DNA from: a virus
Virus record (IMG/VR): IMGVR_UViG_3300008267_000011
Coordinates: 1-64,000 of that record
Length of the DNA stretch: 64,000 nt
Reading direction: 5' to 3' (one strand)
Under the pieces are notes generated by a model. That model had not been told where the DNA came from and did not search any database. It saw nothing but the letters and a program-made list of their open reading frames with translations. Both the position numbers and the translations under genes were made by a program. Shown in pieces: positions 27,148 to 35,133 of the stretch (position 1 is its first letter; every line of letters starts with the position of its first letter).

Positions 27148-27855
27148 ATGGGATATTTAGATAACTCAACAGTCACAGTAGATGCTATCCTGACTAACAA
27201 AGGAAGACAGATCCTTGCATCAGGAGGCCAGCTAAACATTACAAAGTTTGCTGTAGCAGATGACGAAATTGATTACGATTTGTGGAATCCATCACATACC
27301 TTAGGATCAAACTACTATGGAGCAGTGATTGAAGCTATGCCAATCGTAGAAGCACTACCAGACGAAACGCAACTAATGCGCTATAAGCTGGTAACCTTAC
27401 CAAAGGATGTAACAGGAATCCCAGCAGTGACAATTGGAAGAAACACAGTTTCTATTACATCAGCAAATCAAAGAGAAACAATCACACCTGCAGTGACGAA
27501 CTTTGCTGGAGGTAACTCAACCCTTGGATACACAGCAATTATCTCAGATGACACGGTAGCTACTTTGGAAGTAGTTGGTGGAACACCTGGAACAATGGCA
27601 CCAGGATCAGGAGCAGCAGTAAACAATGCACTTTCAGTAACAAACTTCTTAGATGATGAGGCTACAGGAATAACAACAGCTGGTAAGTCTATTACGCGAG
27701 TTGGCCAATCATTCGAGATTAAAGCAGCTTCTGGAACAACTGGCCAAGGTGCTAAATCTTGTTTGTTGACTTTAATTGGAAATGAAACTGGCGGATTTAA
27801 AACAGTTACTATTACAGTAAACGTACCATTGTTAGCTGACGTAGGACAAAGATAA
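27148..27855 (+). CDS. Virion structural protein, MGYLDNSTVTVDA type (235 aa)
   Basis: The N-terminal half (MGYLDNSTVTVDAILTNKGR, then FAVADDEIDYDLWNPSH) matches a structural protein I recall from many T4-like cyanophages, generally annotated as tail or fibre-associated. Residues about 95-235 add a bacterial Ig-like beta domain (VTIGRNTVSITSANQ; ending FKTVTITVNVPLL). It forms a small block with the next gene, ending at a terminator. The exact position in the virion is unknown. Confidence 0.75.
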   Translation: MGYLDNSTVTVDAILTNKGRQILASGGQLNITKFAVADDEIDYDLWNPSHTLGSNYYGAVIEAMPIVEALPDETQLMRYKLVTLPKDVTGIPAVTIGRNTVSITSANQRETITPAVTNFAGGNSTLGYTAIISDDTVATLEVVGGTPGTMAPGSGAAVNNALSVTNFLDDEATGITTAGKSITRVGQSFEIKAASGTTGQGAKSCLLTLIGNETGGFKTVTITVNVPLLADVGQR

Positions 27856-27875
27856 TAAAGAGATAAAAGTACAAA

Positions 27876-28931
27876 ATGGCAAACATATATAAAAGCTTCG
27901 GAGCAGACGATATCGTAGTAGGAGATATCCAAACAGTGAGTCAACCACTATGGTCTGAAAACATTAACCCACTATCAGGAGGCTATGCCACTGGGGTTGG
28001 GTTTTTCACATCATCTACTCAAATCTCACAAAGTGGTAATTATTACACAAACGTGTACCACAAGAATCCTGCATCAGACACCAATGCGGCAATCCAATTT
28101 GCAATTGCATATGGAAATAGGGTAGGTAGCGGATCAGTAGGAGATACAAACACAGTAGGTCAGAACGTAAACGATACTCCAACAAGAGCCGTATACGGAC
28201 AGTATCGTAACCTATTACTTCCACCATCAGATACAGCCTTTACTATCAGTGGATCGACCCCTAACGATATCTTTGTAATAAACGTTGCTCGCTCTCGCTT
28301 CAAGCAAAAGCTAGATCCAGGTAACTGGACATTGCGTATTGGTAGTGGATCGGGTGGAACAGGATCAGCAGCATTGACAAGCTACCTCTCCTTCACCGAC
28401 AATAGTGGAGCAAATACAAATCCAGAAATTAACCAAGCAGGTCGTATATTCTACATCATGTCAGGTTCAGAAGGAACTACAGTAGGTACGACTGTATACG
28501 GACTCTTCTACCCAGATGCAGGCGTGTACGTGTTTAACGCAACTTTGTTGAGCTCGTCTTTAGGAATGGTGCCAGCTACACAATTCAACACAGGAAGTAA
28601 CTCCAACACCGTGAAAAACGCTGTATCATTATTTACTCGTATCAGCGCATCTAGCTACTACGCAGCTCGTAGCGAAGAAAAGATTACATCAACCCATTTC
28701 TTTGTTCGTGTGACAAATAAAGAGTTCAACTTTAGTAACAATCCAACGTTTGTAACAGGAAGTAATGGAGATTTCAAATACGCATCTATGCTAAGAAACC
28801 CAAGTGTGTATGTCACAACTATTGGAATGTATGATGATGCAAATCGCCTATTAGCTGTTGCTAAGCTAAGTCAACCGTTGTTGAAGACTTTTAATCGTGA
28901 GGCATTAGTTAAAGTAAAACTAGACTACTAA
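27876..28931 (+). CDS. Tail structural protein with KLSQPL C-terminus (351 aa)
   Basis: The protein opens MANIYKSFGADDIVVGDIQT and is Ser/Gly/Thr-rich throughout. Its last 60 residues (IGMYDDANRLLAVAKLSQPL) align by eye with the end of the gene at 29007 (IGLYNDKGSLVVAGKLSQPI), and both start with MA-x-x-(Y/F)KS-(F/L)-x-A-D. The two are paralogous tail components. The leader is A-rich (AGATAAAAGTACAAA) with no late-promoter heptamer, so it is probably co-transcribed with the 27148 gene. A strong terminator follows. Confidence 0.7.
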   Translation: MANIYKSFGADDIVVGDIQTVSQPLWSENINPLSGGYATGVGFFTSSTQISQSGNYYTNVYHKNPASDTNAAIQFAIAYGNRVGSGSVGDTNTVGQNVNDTPTRAVYGQYRNLLLPPSDTAFTISGSTPNDIFVINVARSRFKQKLDPGNWTLRIGSGSGGTGSAALTSYLSFTDNSGANTNPEINQAGRIFYIMSGSEGTTVGTTVYGLFYPDAGVYVFNATLLSSSLGMVPATQFNTGSNSNTVKNAVSLFTRISASSYYAARSEEKITSTHFFVRVTNKEFNFSNNPTFVTGSNGDFKYASMLRNPSVYVTTIGMYDDANRLLAVAKLSQPLLKTFNREALVKVKLDY

Positions 28932-28956
28932 CCCCTCTCTGAATAGCATTCTGAGA

Positions 28957-28985
28957 CAGACCCTCCAAATCTGGAGGGTTTCTTT
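28957..28985 (+). terminator. Rho-independent terminator
   Basis: The stem ACCCTCC (28960-28966) pairs perfectly with GGAGGGT (28973-28979) around a six-base loop. A T-rich tract follows (TTCTTTTT). It lies 29 bases after the stop of the 27876 gene and just before a new TATTTAT element. It therefore separates two transcription units. Confidence 0.9.
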
Positions 28986-28994
28986 TTATCAACA

Positions 28995-29001
28995 TATTTA
29001 T
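28995..29001 (+). promoter_or_regulatory. Candidate late promoter TATTTAT
   Basis: It lies directly after the terminator and ends 5 bases before the ATG at 29007. The terminator/heptamer/ATG arrangement is strong circumstantial support that the heptamer is a promoter. Confidence 0.7.
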
Positions 29002-29006
29002 ACACA

Positions 29007-30593
29007 ATGGCAGGAGTATTTAAAAGTTTAGATGCATCAGACGTAAGGATTACGCCCTTCAGAGCCTATAAAGCTTTTAGTGGAGCTGATTCATACACCA
29101 CATACAGCTTGCAACTATCAGCAACGCCTACAGAGTTGGGCAACGATGCTCTGGATTCAGATGCAACCTTATACACAACTAACGGAGTGTTAAAAGACTC
29201 TGCATGGCGATCAACCAATCATCTTTTTTACCAGAACTATTACGATAACACTAAAGCTAGTTTTGGACCATACAACTTTGTAAACCAACCTCGTTTATTA
29301 AGCAATATTGCGTACGTATTATCAATGCCTCAACGTTATATAGGAGAGGGTATAGCTCCAAATACATTAGAAGTTAGTATTGATGGAAATGTATACGTAA
29401 ACGACTTGTATAACAATCTAGTAAAGAGAGACGGTAGATGGTATGCAGGCGGAGAAGTAAGTGCAAGTAGTGTTGTATTTGCAACAAAGCCTTCGAGAGT
29501 TGCTAGAGAATACGATCAAACTGTAAACTACACCTTTGCATCTGCAAGCGCTTTATCGTACGCAACAGACCAGTACCCATCAGAAGTTCAAGTTGAAAAA
29601 TGCCAAGTTCAATATTCAAGTACCCAAGGTACTATGCTGAAGTTGCAGCAGTCGTCTAGTATTGTAATTAAACCAAATGCTGAGGAGTATAATAGAGCTT
29701 TCAATTTCATAGGTAGAGACTTCAGCATTGCAGCATCATTTGACGTGTCTAGTGTAACTGGCGATTGTGTTTTATTGCAAAAATACGAACCATCGAATAC
29801 TTGGCGAGTAACGGAGAATGGAGAAGTCGCAACGCAACCGTTACGTAACTACCCATACAAGCTAACCTATCGTCAAAGTGACGGATATCTTGTGTTTGAA
29901 AAAACAGATGGTTTTACCACCATGTCCTTTTCAAGTAGCGCAGCCTATAGTAGCAATGAAGTGTTTTTACTAGCACGATCAGGCTCAACTTTCTATCTTG
30001 GATCAGATCCAAGCAACTTAGCAACAGCCACAGACACCTTTGTAAGTGGAGGAGTTGACCAACATTGTGCAAATCCTTCACCAATTTATATTGGCAGTAG
30101 TTACACAAAAACTACAGCAAATTTGCTAGTTGGTAATGTGAGCTTTTTTGATGAGTGCTTGACTGACAATCAACTGAGGTCCTTACAAAGCAGTGTAGTG
30201 TTGAATAACCCATACGCAACTGTAGGCAATGTATTCCCGCAACATGGAATGGTGGTAATAACCAGCCCGACATTAGCAGCGACAGCAACTAGTGATGGAG
30301 TAGGTGATGTTCAGTATAGAGGAACAACAACAATATACGAAAACGAAATTAGCTGTACAATCTCTCCAGGTGAGTTTGGATTTAGTGGCAATCCAACTCT
30401 ACAAAAGTATAATCCAACTACAAATCAATATGAGCTTACTGATTTTGCAACAGGATCTGCGTTTAGACCTTACATATCACAAATAGGCTTGTATAATGAC
30501 AAGGGTAGCTTGGTTGTAGCAGGAAAGCTATCGCAACCAATACGGTTACCAAATAACGTAGATACTACAATAATAGTAAAATTTGACAGATAA
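29007..30593 (+). CDS. Tail structural protein with LamG-like insert (528 aa)
   Basis: The N-terminus MAGVFKSLDASDVRITPFRA and the C-terminus IGLYNDKGSLVVAGKLSQPI are paralogous to the 27876 product. In between (about residues 215-400) is an inserted LamG-like sandwich (FSIAASFDVSSVTGDCVLLQ; LLVGNVSFFDECLTDNQLRS), typical of glycan-binding fibre modules. It is the first gene after a terminator and candidate promoter, and its stop shares a base with the resolvase start (TAATG). Tail-fibre or collar decoration is the likely role. Confidence 0.7.
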   Translation: MAGVFKSLDASDVRITPFRAYKAFSGADSYTTYSLQLSATPTELGNDALDSDATLYTTNGVLKDSAWRSTNHLFYQNYYDNTKASFGPYNFVNQPRLLSNIAYVLSMPQRYIGEGIAPNTLEVSIDGNVYVNDLYNNLVKRDGRWYAGGEVSASSVVFATKPSRVAREYDQTVNYTFASASALSYATDQYPSEVQVEKCQVQYSSTQGTMLKLQQSSSIVIKPNAEEYNRAFNFIGRDFSIAASFDVSSVTGDCVLLQKYEPSNTWRVTENGEVATQPLRNYPYKLTYRQSDGYLVFEKTDGFTTMSFSSSAAYSSNEVFLLARSGSTFYLGSDPSNLATATDTFVSGGVDQHCANPSPIYIGSSYTKTTANLLVGNVSFFDECLTDNQLRSLQSSVVLNNPYATVGNVFPQHGMVVITSPTLAATATSDGVGDVQYRGTTTIYENEISCTISPGEFGFSGNPTLQKYNPTTNQYELTDFATGSAFRPYISQIGLYNDKGSLVVAGKLSQPIRLPNNVDTTIIVKFDR

Positions 30594-30997
30594 TGGCAAG
30601 AAAGGTTACAAAAAAACAAGCAGCAAAAGCAAAAGGATATCGTAGCGGTCTAGAGGTGGATTTACAAGAATCCCTGGACCGATTAGGCATTAATGGTGAG
30701 TACGAAAAACACAAAATCAAATACACCAAACCAGCAACAGATCACACCTACACCCCAGACTTTAAGTTACCTAATGGTATTTTTATAGAAACTAAAGGTA
30801 GGTTTGTTACAGAAGATAGAAAGAAACATGTGCTAATAAAAAAGCAGTATCCAGAGCTAGACATTCGTTTCATATTTCAAAATTCAAAAAACAAGATTCG
30901 TAAAGGATCACCAACAACCTATGCTGATTGGTGCAATAAACACGGCTTTCTATATGCAGATAAAACAATCCCACAAGAGTGGTTGGATTGTAAATAA
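30593..30997 (+). CDS. Holliday-junction resolvase, T7 endonuclease I family
   Basis: A 134-residue PDDEXK nuclease. The catalytic pattern is E21 (SGLEVDL), D56 (YTPDFKL) and E66-x-K68 (FIETKGR), matching the spacing known for T7 endonuclease I (E20, D55, E65, K67). KKHVLIKKQYPELDIRFIFQ and the TTYADWCNKHGF block follow. The enzyme cuts four-way DNA junctions and debranches DNA before packaging, the job of gp49 in T4. It is the first of three DNA-metabolism genes embedded among structural genes. Confidence 0.92.
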   Translation: MARKVTKKQAAKAKGYRSGLEVDLQESLDRLGINGEYEKHKIKYTKPATDHTYTPDFKLPNGIFIETKGRFVTEDRKKHVLIKKQYPELDIRFIFQNSKNKIRKGSPTTYADWCNKHGFLYADKTIPQEWLDCK

Positions 30998-31017
30998 TCT
31001 GGCGTATAGTTAGTTCT

Positions 31018-31941
31018 ATGGACATAAACCAAGCTCAACTTAAACAGATAGTAGATGGACACTTAGGCGCAGGAACTCCTGGCAATAAGGGAGAAACTGC
31101 ATACTACTGTCCATTTTGCAGTCATCACAAGAAGAAGCTGCAAGTGAACTTTGTGTTGGAGAAGTTTCACTGTTGGGTATGTAATACTAAGGGAAGCTCT
31201 ATAGCTAACCTGCTCAAGAAGAGTAATGCAGCCAAGCACCTGATACAGAAGGCAATTGAGCTTGGAACTAGGAGATTTAGTATTCCATTAACAGAAGTTA
31301 GATCAACACAATTAACACTACCAGAAGAGTACATTCCTATGTGGAAAGCGAGTCCAAACAGCCCACACTTTAAGAATGCGCTACACTACCTACTAAACGT
31401 AAGAGGCTTGACTAAGCATGATATTCTCAAGTATCAGATAGGCTACTGCGAGACTGGTGAGTATGGAGGAATGGTTATCATTCCAAGCTACGATGAGCAT
31501 GGAGTTGTTAACTTCTTCACAGGAAGAAGCTTCTACCAAGAAGCAGGTCGTAGACACAACAACCCAGACGTATCCAAGGATATCATCGGATTTGAGAACC
31601 TAATAGACTGGTCTCAGCCAATCACCTTAGTAGAAGGTGCATTTGATGCAATATCAACAAAAAGAAATGCAATTCCGTTGTTTGGTAAGATGATTCTTAG
31701 TAAACTGCAAATAAAAATAATTGAACAAAGCGTTAAGCGAATCAACATAGCACTCGATCCAGATGCACTACCAAAGGCTGTAGAGGCTATTGAGTCGTTT
31801 ATCAATAATGGTGTCGATGTTCGATTAGTTAAACTAGATGAGGATCCTAATGACACAGGATTTGTGGATATGAGACCAAAGGTCGATGAGGCAACTGCAA
31901 TCGATTTGTTTGATTTGATATCGTTAAAAATGGCTATATGA
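31018..31941 (+). CDS. DNA primase, DnaG-like with zinc finger and TOPRIM
   Basis: The protein has 307 residues. The N-terminal zinc-binding motif (CPFCSHHKKKLQVNF, then FHCWVCNTKG, about 28-60) recognises primer start sites in DnaG-type primases. The TOPRIM domain (about 200-300) has LVEGAFDAIS with the catalytic Glu, and IALDPDALPKA in place of the usual DxD. It is shorter than bacterial DnaG and resembles gp61-type phage primases. It makes RNA primers for lagging-strand synthesis with a DnaB-like helicase not seen in this window. It overlaps the SbcCD gene by four bases. Confidence 0.88.
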   Translation: MDINQAQLKQIVDGHLGAGTPGNKGETAYYCPFCSHHKKKLQVNFVLEKFHCWVCNTKGSSIANLLKKSNAAKHLIQKAIELGTRRFSIPLTEVRSTQLTLPEEYIPMWKASPNSPHFKNALHYLLNVRGLTKHDILKYQIGYCETGEYGGMVIIPSYDEHGVVNFFTGRSFYQEAGRRHNNPDVSKDIIGFENLIDWSQPITLVEGAFDAISTKRNAIPLFGKMILSKLQIKIIEQSVKRINIALDPDALPKAVEAIESFINNGVDVRLVKLDEDPNDTGFVDMRPKVDEATAIDLFDLISLKMAI

Positions 31942-34900
31942 TTAATAAAGTTAAGACAAGCTTAAAGAAGGTTGACAAAATCCTTCACATTGCGGATGTT
32001 CACATTCGTAACTGGAAGCGCCATAAAGAATACAAGTTGGTATTCGATAAATTATTCGAAGCAGCAAAGCAACTGCCAGAGGATTCCATCATTACTATTG
32101 GTGGAGATATTGTACATGCTAAGACCGATATGAGCCCAGAGTTGATTCACATGGTATCTTACCTATTCAACAACTTAGCAGACATCAGACCGACGATAGT
32201 AATTTGTGGTAACCACGATACCAATCTGAACAATAACAATAGATTAGATGCTTTAACACCTATTATTGAAGCACATGGGCATCCTAACTTGTTTTATTTA
32301 AGAGACAGTGGTGCTCATAAGATTGGTGACGTAATGATCAACATAATGTCGTTACTCGACGATCCAAAGGAGTATAAGTTAGCCGATGCGTTAATAGGAA
32401 AAGCTGATACTTTAATTGCTATGTACCACGGAACTATTGCAAATAGTAAGGTGGATAGTGGATTAAACATTGCACATGGATTAGACTGGGACACCTTTGC
32501 TGGACATGATATAGTTCTACTTGGAGACATTCACAAAAGACAAATCCTTAGCGACGCTAATCCACTAATATTCTATCCTGGAAGTACTGTTCAGCAGAAC
32601 TTTGGAGAATCTTACGAAGGGCATGGGTATGCCATCGTCGATGTGGCGAGTAGAACGGTTGAGCACTTCGACATTCCAAACGACTACGGATACTTTACAT
32701 TTGAAATTAAAGACGGAATTGTACCTGACAACTTACCAATCACATCCAAAACGAGCGTAAGAGCAAAGGTTTACAACACATCACCAGCACAACTGAAAAA
32801 GGCACTAGCCGAGGTAAGAAAGAAGTATAAGAATGGAGAGGTGCTTGTTACCAACATGGACAAAAGTCAGATACAAAATGGTCTTAAAATAGACGATACA
32901 TTGCATGGTTTAGATGTTAGAAATGTAGACTACCAAACGACGCTACTAAAGGAGTACTTGGATCAATTCCACTTAGAGGAGGAGTTGGTTGATAAGATTA
33001 TTAGCACCAACAAAGGATTCAACTCAGCTGTAATATCAGGCGAATTAGTGCGTAATGTTGTATGGACTCCAAAGAAGTTTGAGTTTGATAATATGTTCTC
33101 ATATGGTGAGGGCAACGTGATTGGATTTGACAACCTCAATGGCATATGTGGATTGTTTGCACCAAACCATGCAGGTAAGTCAGCTACATTAGATGCATTA
33201 TGCTTTTGCTTATTTGACCACTCCTATAGAGCAAGCAAAGCTGAGCAGGTGCTTAATAGAAAGAAAGATGGCTTCTGGTGTCGTTTTAACTTTGAATTAA
33301 ACGGATTAGACTACTATATCGAAAAGAGAGCTGCAAGGTACCAAAAGGGACCTTTGGCTGGAAAATTGCGTGTGGATATTGATTTCTGGTATGTTGACCA
33401 TGAAGGGCAGAAGCATTTACTAAATGGTGAGCAGAGAAAGGACACTAACCGAATCATACAATCGTATGTTGGATCCTTTGACGACTTTATTCTAACAGCA
33501 TTATCGCTTCAAGGTAACAACAGTAGCTTCATTGAGAAAACTCAAGGGGAGCGAAAGGATTTGCTAGCAAACTTTTTGGACCTAAAGATTTTTGACAACC
33601 TATACGAGTTAGCAAACAAGGAAATCAGAACAACAACAGTGCTGTTAGAAGAGTACGAAAAGCAGGACTTTGAGCAATCGTTAGGAGATGCTCAACGATC
33701 ACTAGAAACTAACGAGGAGTTGTATAAGGATAAGTTTGCCGAGTATGAAAAGGTACAAGAAGCAATTCAAGACCTAAACGATCAAATCATCAAATTATCC
33801 GAGCAAATCAAGCCAACTGAAGCAGATGGATTGGATTTACCAAACCTACAAACTCAACAGACCTCTTTGGAGAAAGAAGTTGAGTCCAAGATCAATGACC
33901 AACAAACAATACAAGACAAGATCAATGCAGTCAATGCAGAAATTGGTAGACTTGACCAGGAATTTAACAAAACCGATGTAGGTGAGGTACAATCAAATTA
34001 CGCAGACTTCTGCATGATGCTGTCACGTAAAACTGAGTTGGATACAAAACTACAGCACTATAAAGTGACAATCTCAACTAAGCTAGATAAGCTTAAGAGA
34101 TTAGAAGAACACGAGTACGATCCTAACTGCAAGTACTGCGTCGAGAATGTATTTGTTAAGGATGCAATCAAGACCAAGCAAGAGCTTGATGAGGATAAGA
34201 AGCACGTAGCAGAGTTCCTTAGTGAAAGAAAGCAAGTAGAGGAATATGTCGAAAAGTATAAGGATATCGAAGAGCAGTACAAGTACTTTGAAGGAATAGC
34301 GACTGAGAAGCAAAGGTTGACAAATGGATTGAGTGTTTTAGATTCCAAACTAGAGTCAATTGATAGCCAAATACAGACGTATAGGGCTAAATTAGAGCGG
34401 GTAGAATCGAGTATCAAGACGTACAATGACAACTTAGCTACAATTGAGACAAACAGCTCTTTAAACAAGTCTATTAAGGTTTTACGAGAGCAAGCAACTA
34501 AGACCAAACAACAAGCTGAAACGCTAAATAAGGAGGCTCAAAACTATCACGGAAAGGTAAAAGTTAGTGAGAAGGTAATTAGTGAGTGTGAAAAGAGCAT
34601 TAGGCATATGCAAGAGCTATCAGAAAAGCAAATAGCTTACGACTATTACCTAAAAGCAATGGGTCGTGATGGGATACCATATTCTCTAATCAGCAAAGCA
34701 ATACCATACATCCAATCCTACGTCAACAACATCCTAGCTCAGGTAACCGATTTCACAATCGAGATTGAGACTGACGGTAAAAACATCAATGTACATATCT
34801 GCTATGACGATAATAAGTGGCCATTGGAATTAGCTTCTGGAATGGAGAGATTTGTTAGTTCGCTTGCTATTCGTGTAGCTTTGATTAAGATCACCAACCT

Positions 34901-35105
34901 ACCAAAGCCTAACTTTATAGCAATTGATGAAGGACTAGGTGTATTGGATAGCAATAATCTCAACTCAATGCATATGTTCTTCAACTACCTAAAGGATACG
35001 TTCAAGTTTGGACTAATCATTAGTCACATTGACGTGGTGCGCGACATGGTGGATACCATCATTACTATCGATAGAAAGGAGGATTTCAGCTATATTAGAT
35101 GTTGA
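31938..35105 (+). CDS. Fused SbcD-SbcC (gp47-gp46) recombination nuclease/ATPase
   Basis: One 1055-residue frame joins both subunits. Residues about 12-360 are the Mre11/SbcD phosphoesterase: D20-x-H22, GGDIVH, GNHDT, a histidine in MYHGTIANSK and GDIHKR. Residues about 375-1055 are the Rad50/SbcC ATPase: Walker A region GLFAPNHAGKS near 404-414, long coiled coil, CKYC zinc hook near 731, ABC signature LASGMERF near 964 and Walker B FIAIDEGLGVLD near 992. In T4, gp47 and gp46 are separate and resect DNA ends for recombination-dependent replication. The first Walker A glycine is Ala here (APNHAGKS). Confidence 0.92.
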   Translation: MINKVKTSLKKVDKILHIADVHIRNWKRHKEYKLVFDKLFEAAKQLPEDSIITIGGDIVHAKTDMSPELIHMVSYLFNNLADIRPTIVICGNHDTNLNNNNRLDALTPIIEAHGHPNLFYLRDSGAHKIGDVMINIMSLLDDPKEYKLADALIGKADTLIAMYHGTIANSKVDSGLNIAHGLDWDTFAGHDIVLLGDIHKRQILSDANPLIFYPGSTVQQNFGESYEGHGYAIVDVASRTVEHFDIPNDYGYFTFEIKDGIVPDNLPITSKTSVRAKVYNTSPAQLKKALAEVRKKYKNGEVLVTNMDKSQIQNGLKIDDTLHGLDVRNVDYQTTLLKEYLDQFHLEEELVDKIISTNKGFNSAVISGELVRNVVWTPKKFEFDNMFSYGEGNVIGFDNLNGICGLFAPNHAGKSATLDALCFCLFDHSYRASKAEQVLNRKKDGFWCRFNFELNGLDYYIEKRAARYQKGPLAGKLRVDIDFWYVDHEGQKHLLNGEQRKDTNRIIQSYVGSFDDFILTALSLQGNNSSFIEKTQGERKDLLANFLDLKIFDNLYELANKEIRTTTVLLEEYEKQDFEQSLGDAQRSLETNEELYKDKFAEYEKVQEAIQDLNDQIIKLSEQIKPTEADGLDLPNLQTQQTSLEKEVESKINDQQTIQDKINAVNAEIGRLDQEFNKTDVGEVQSNYADFCMMLSRKTELDTKLQHYKVTISTKLDKLKRLEEHEYDPNCKYCVENVFVKDAIKTKQELDEDKKHVAEFLSERKQVEEYVEKYKDIEEQYKYFEGIATEKQRLTNGLSVLDSKLESIDSQIQTYRAKLERVESSIKTYNDNLATIETNSSLNKSIKVLREQATKTKQQAETLNKEAQNYHGKVKVSEKVISECEKSIRHMQELSEKQIAYDYYLKAMGRDGIPYSLISKAIPYIQSYVNNILAQVTDFTIEIETDGKNINVHICYDDNKWPLELASGMERFVSSLAIRVALIKITNLPKPNFIAIDEGLGVLDSNNLNSMHMFFNYLKDTFKFGLIISHIDVVRDMVDTIITIDRKEDFSYIRC

Positions 35106-35109
35106 CAAC

Positions 35110-35116
35110 TATTTAT
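35110..35116 (+). promoter_or_regulatory. Candidate late promoter TATTTAT
   Basis: The heptamer ends 17 bases before the ATG at 35134. It restarts late transcription after the replication/recombination island. Confidence 0.6.
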
Positions 35117-35133
35117 TAGAAAAACAGTTGTAA

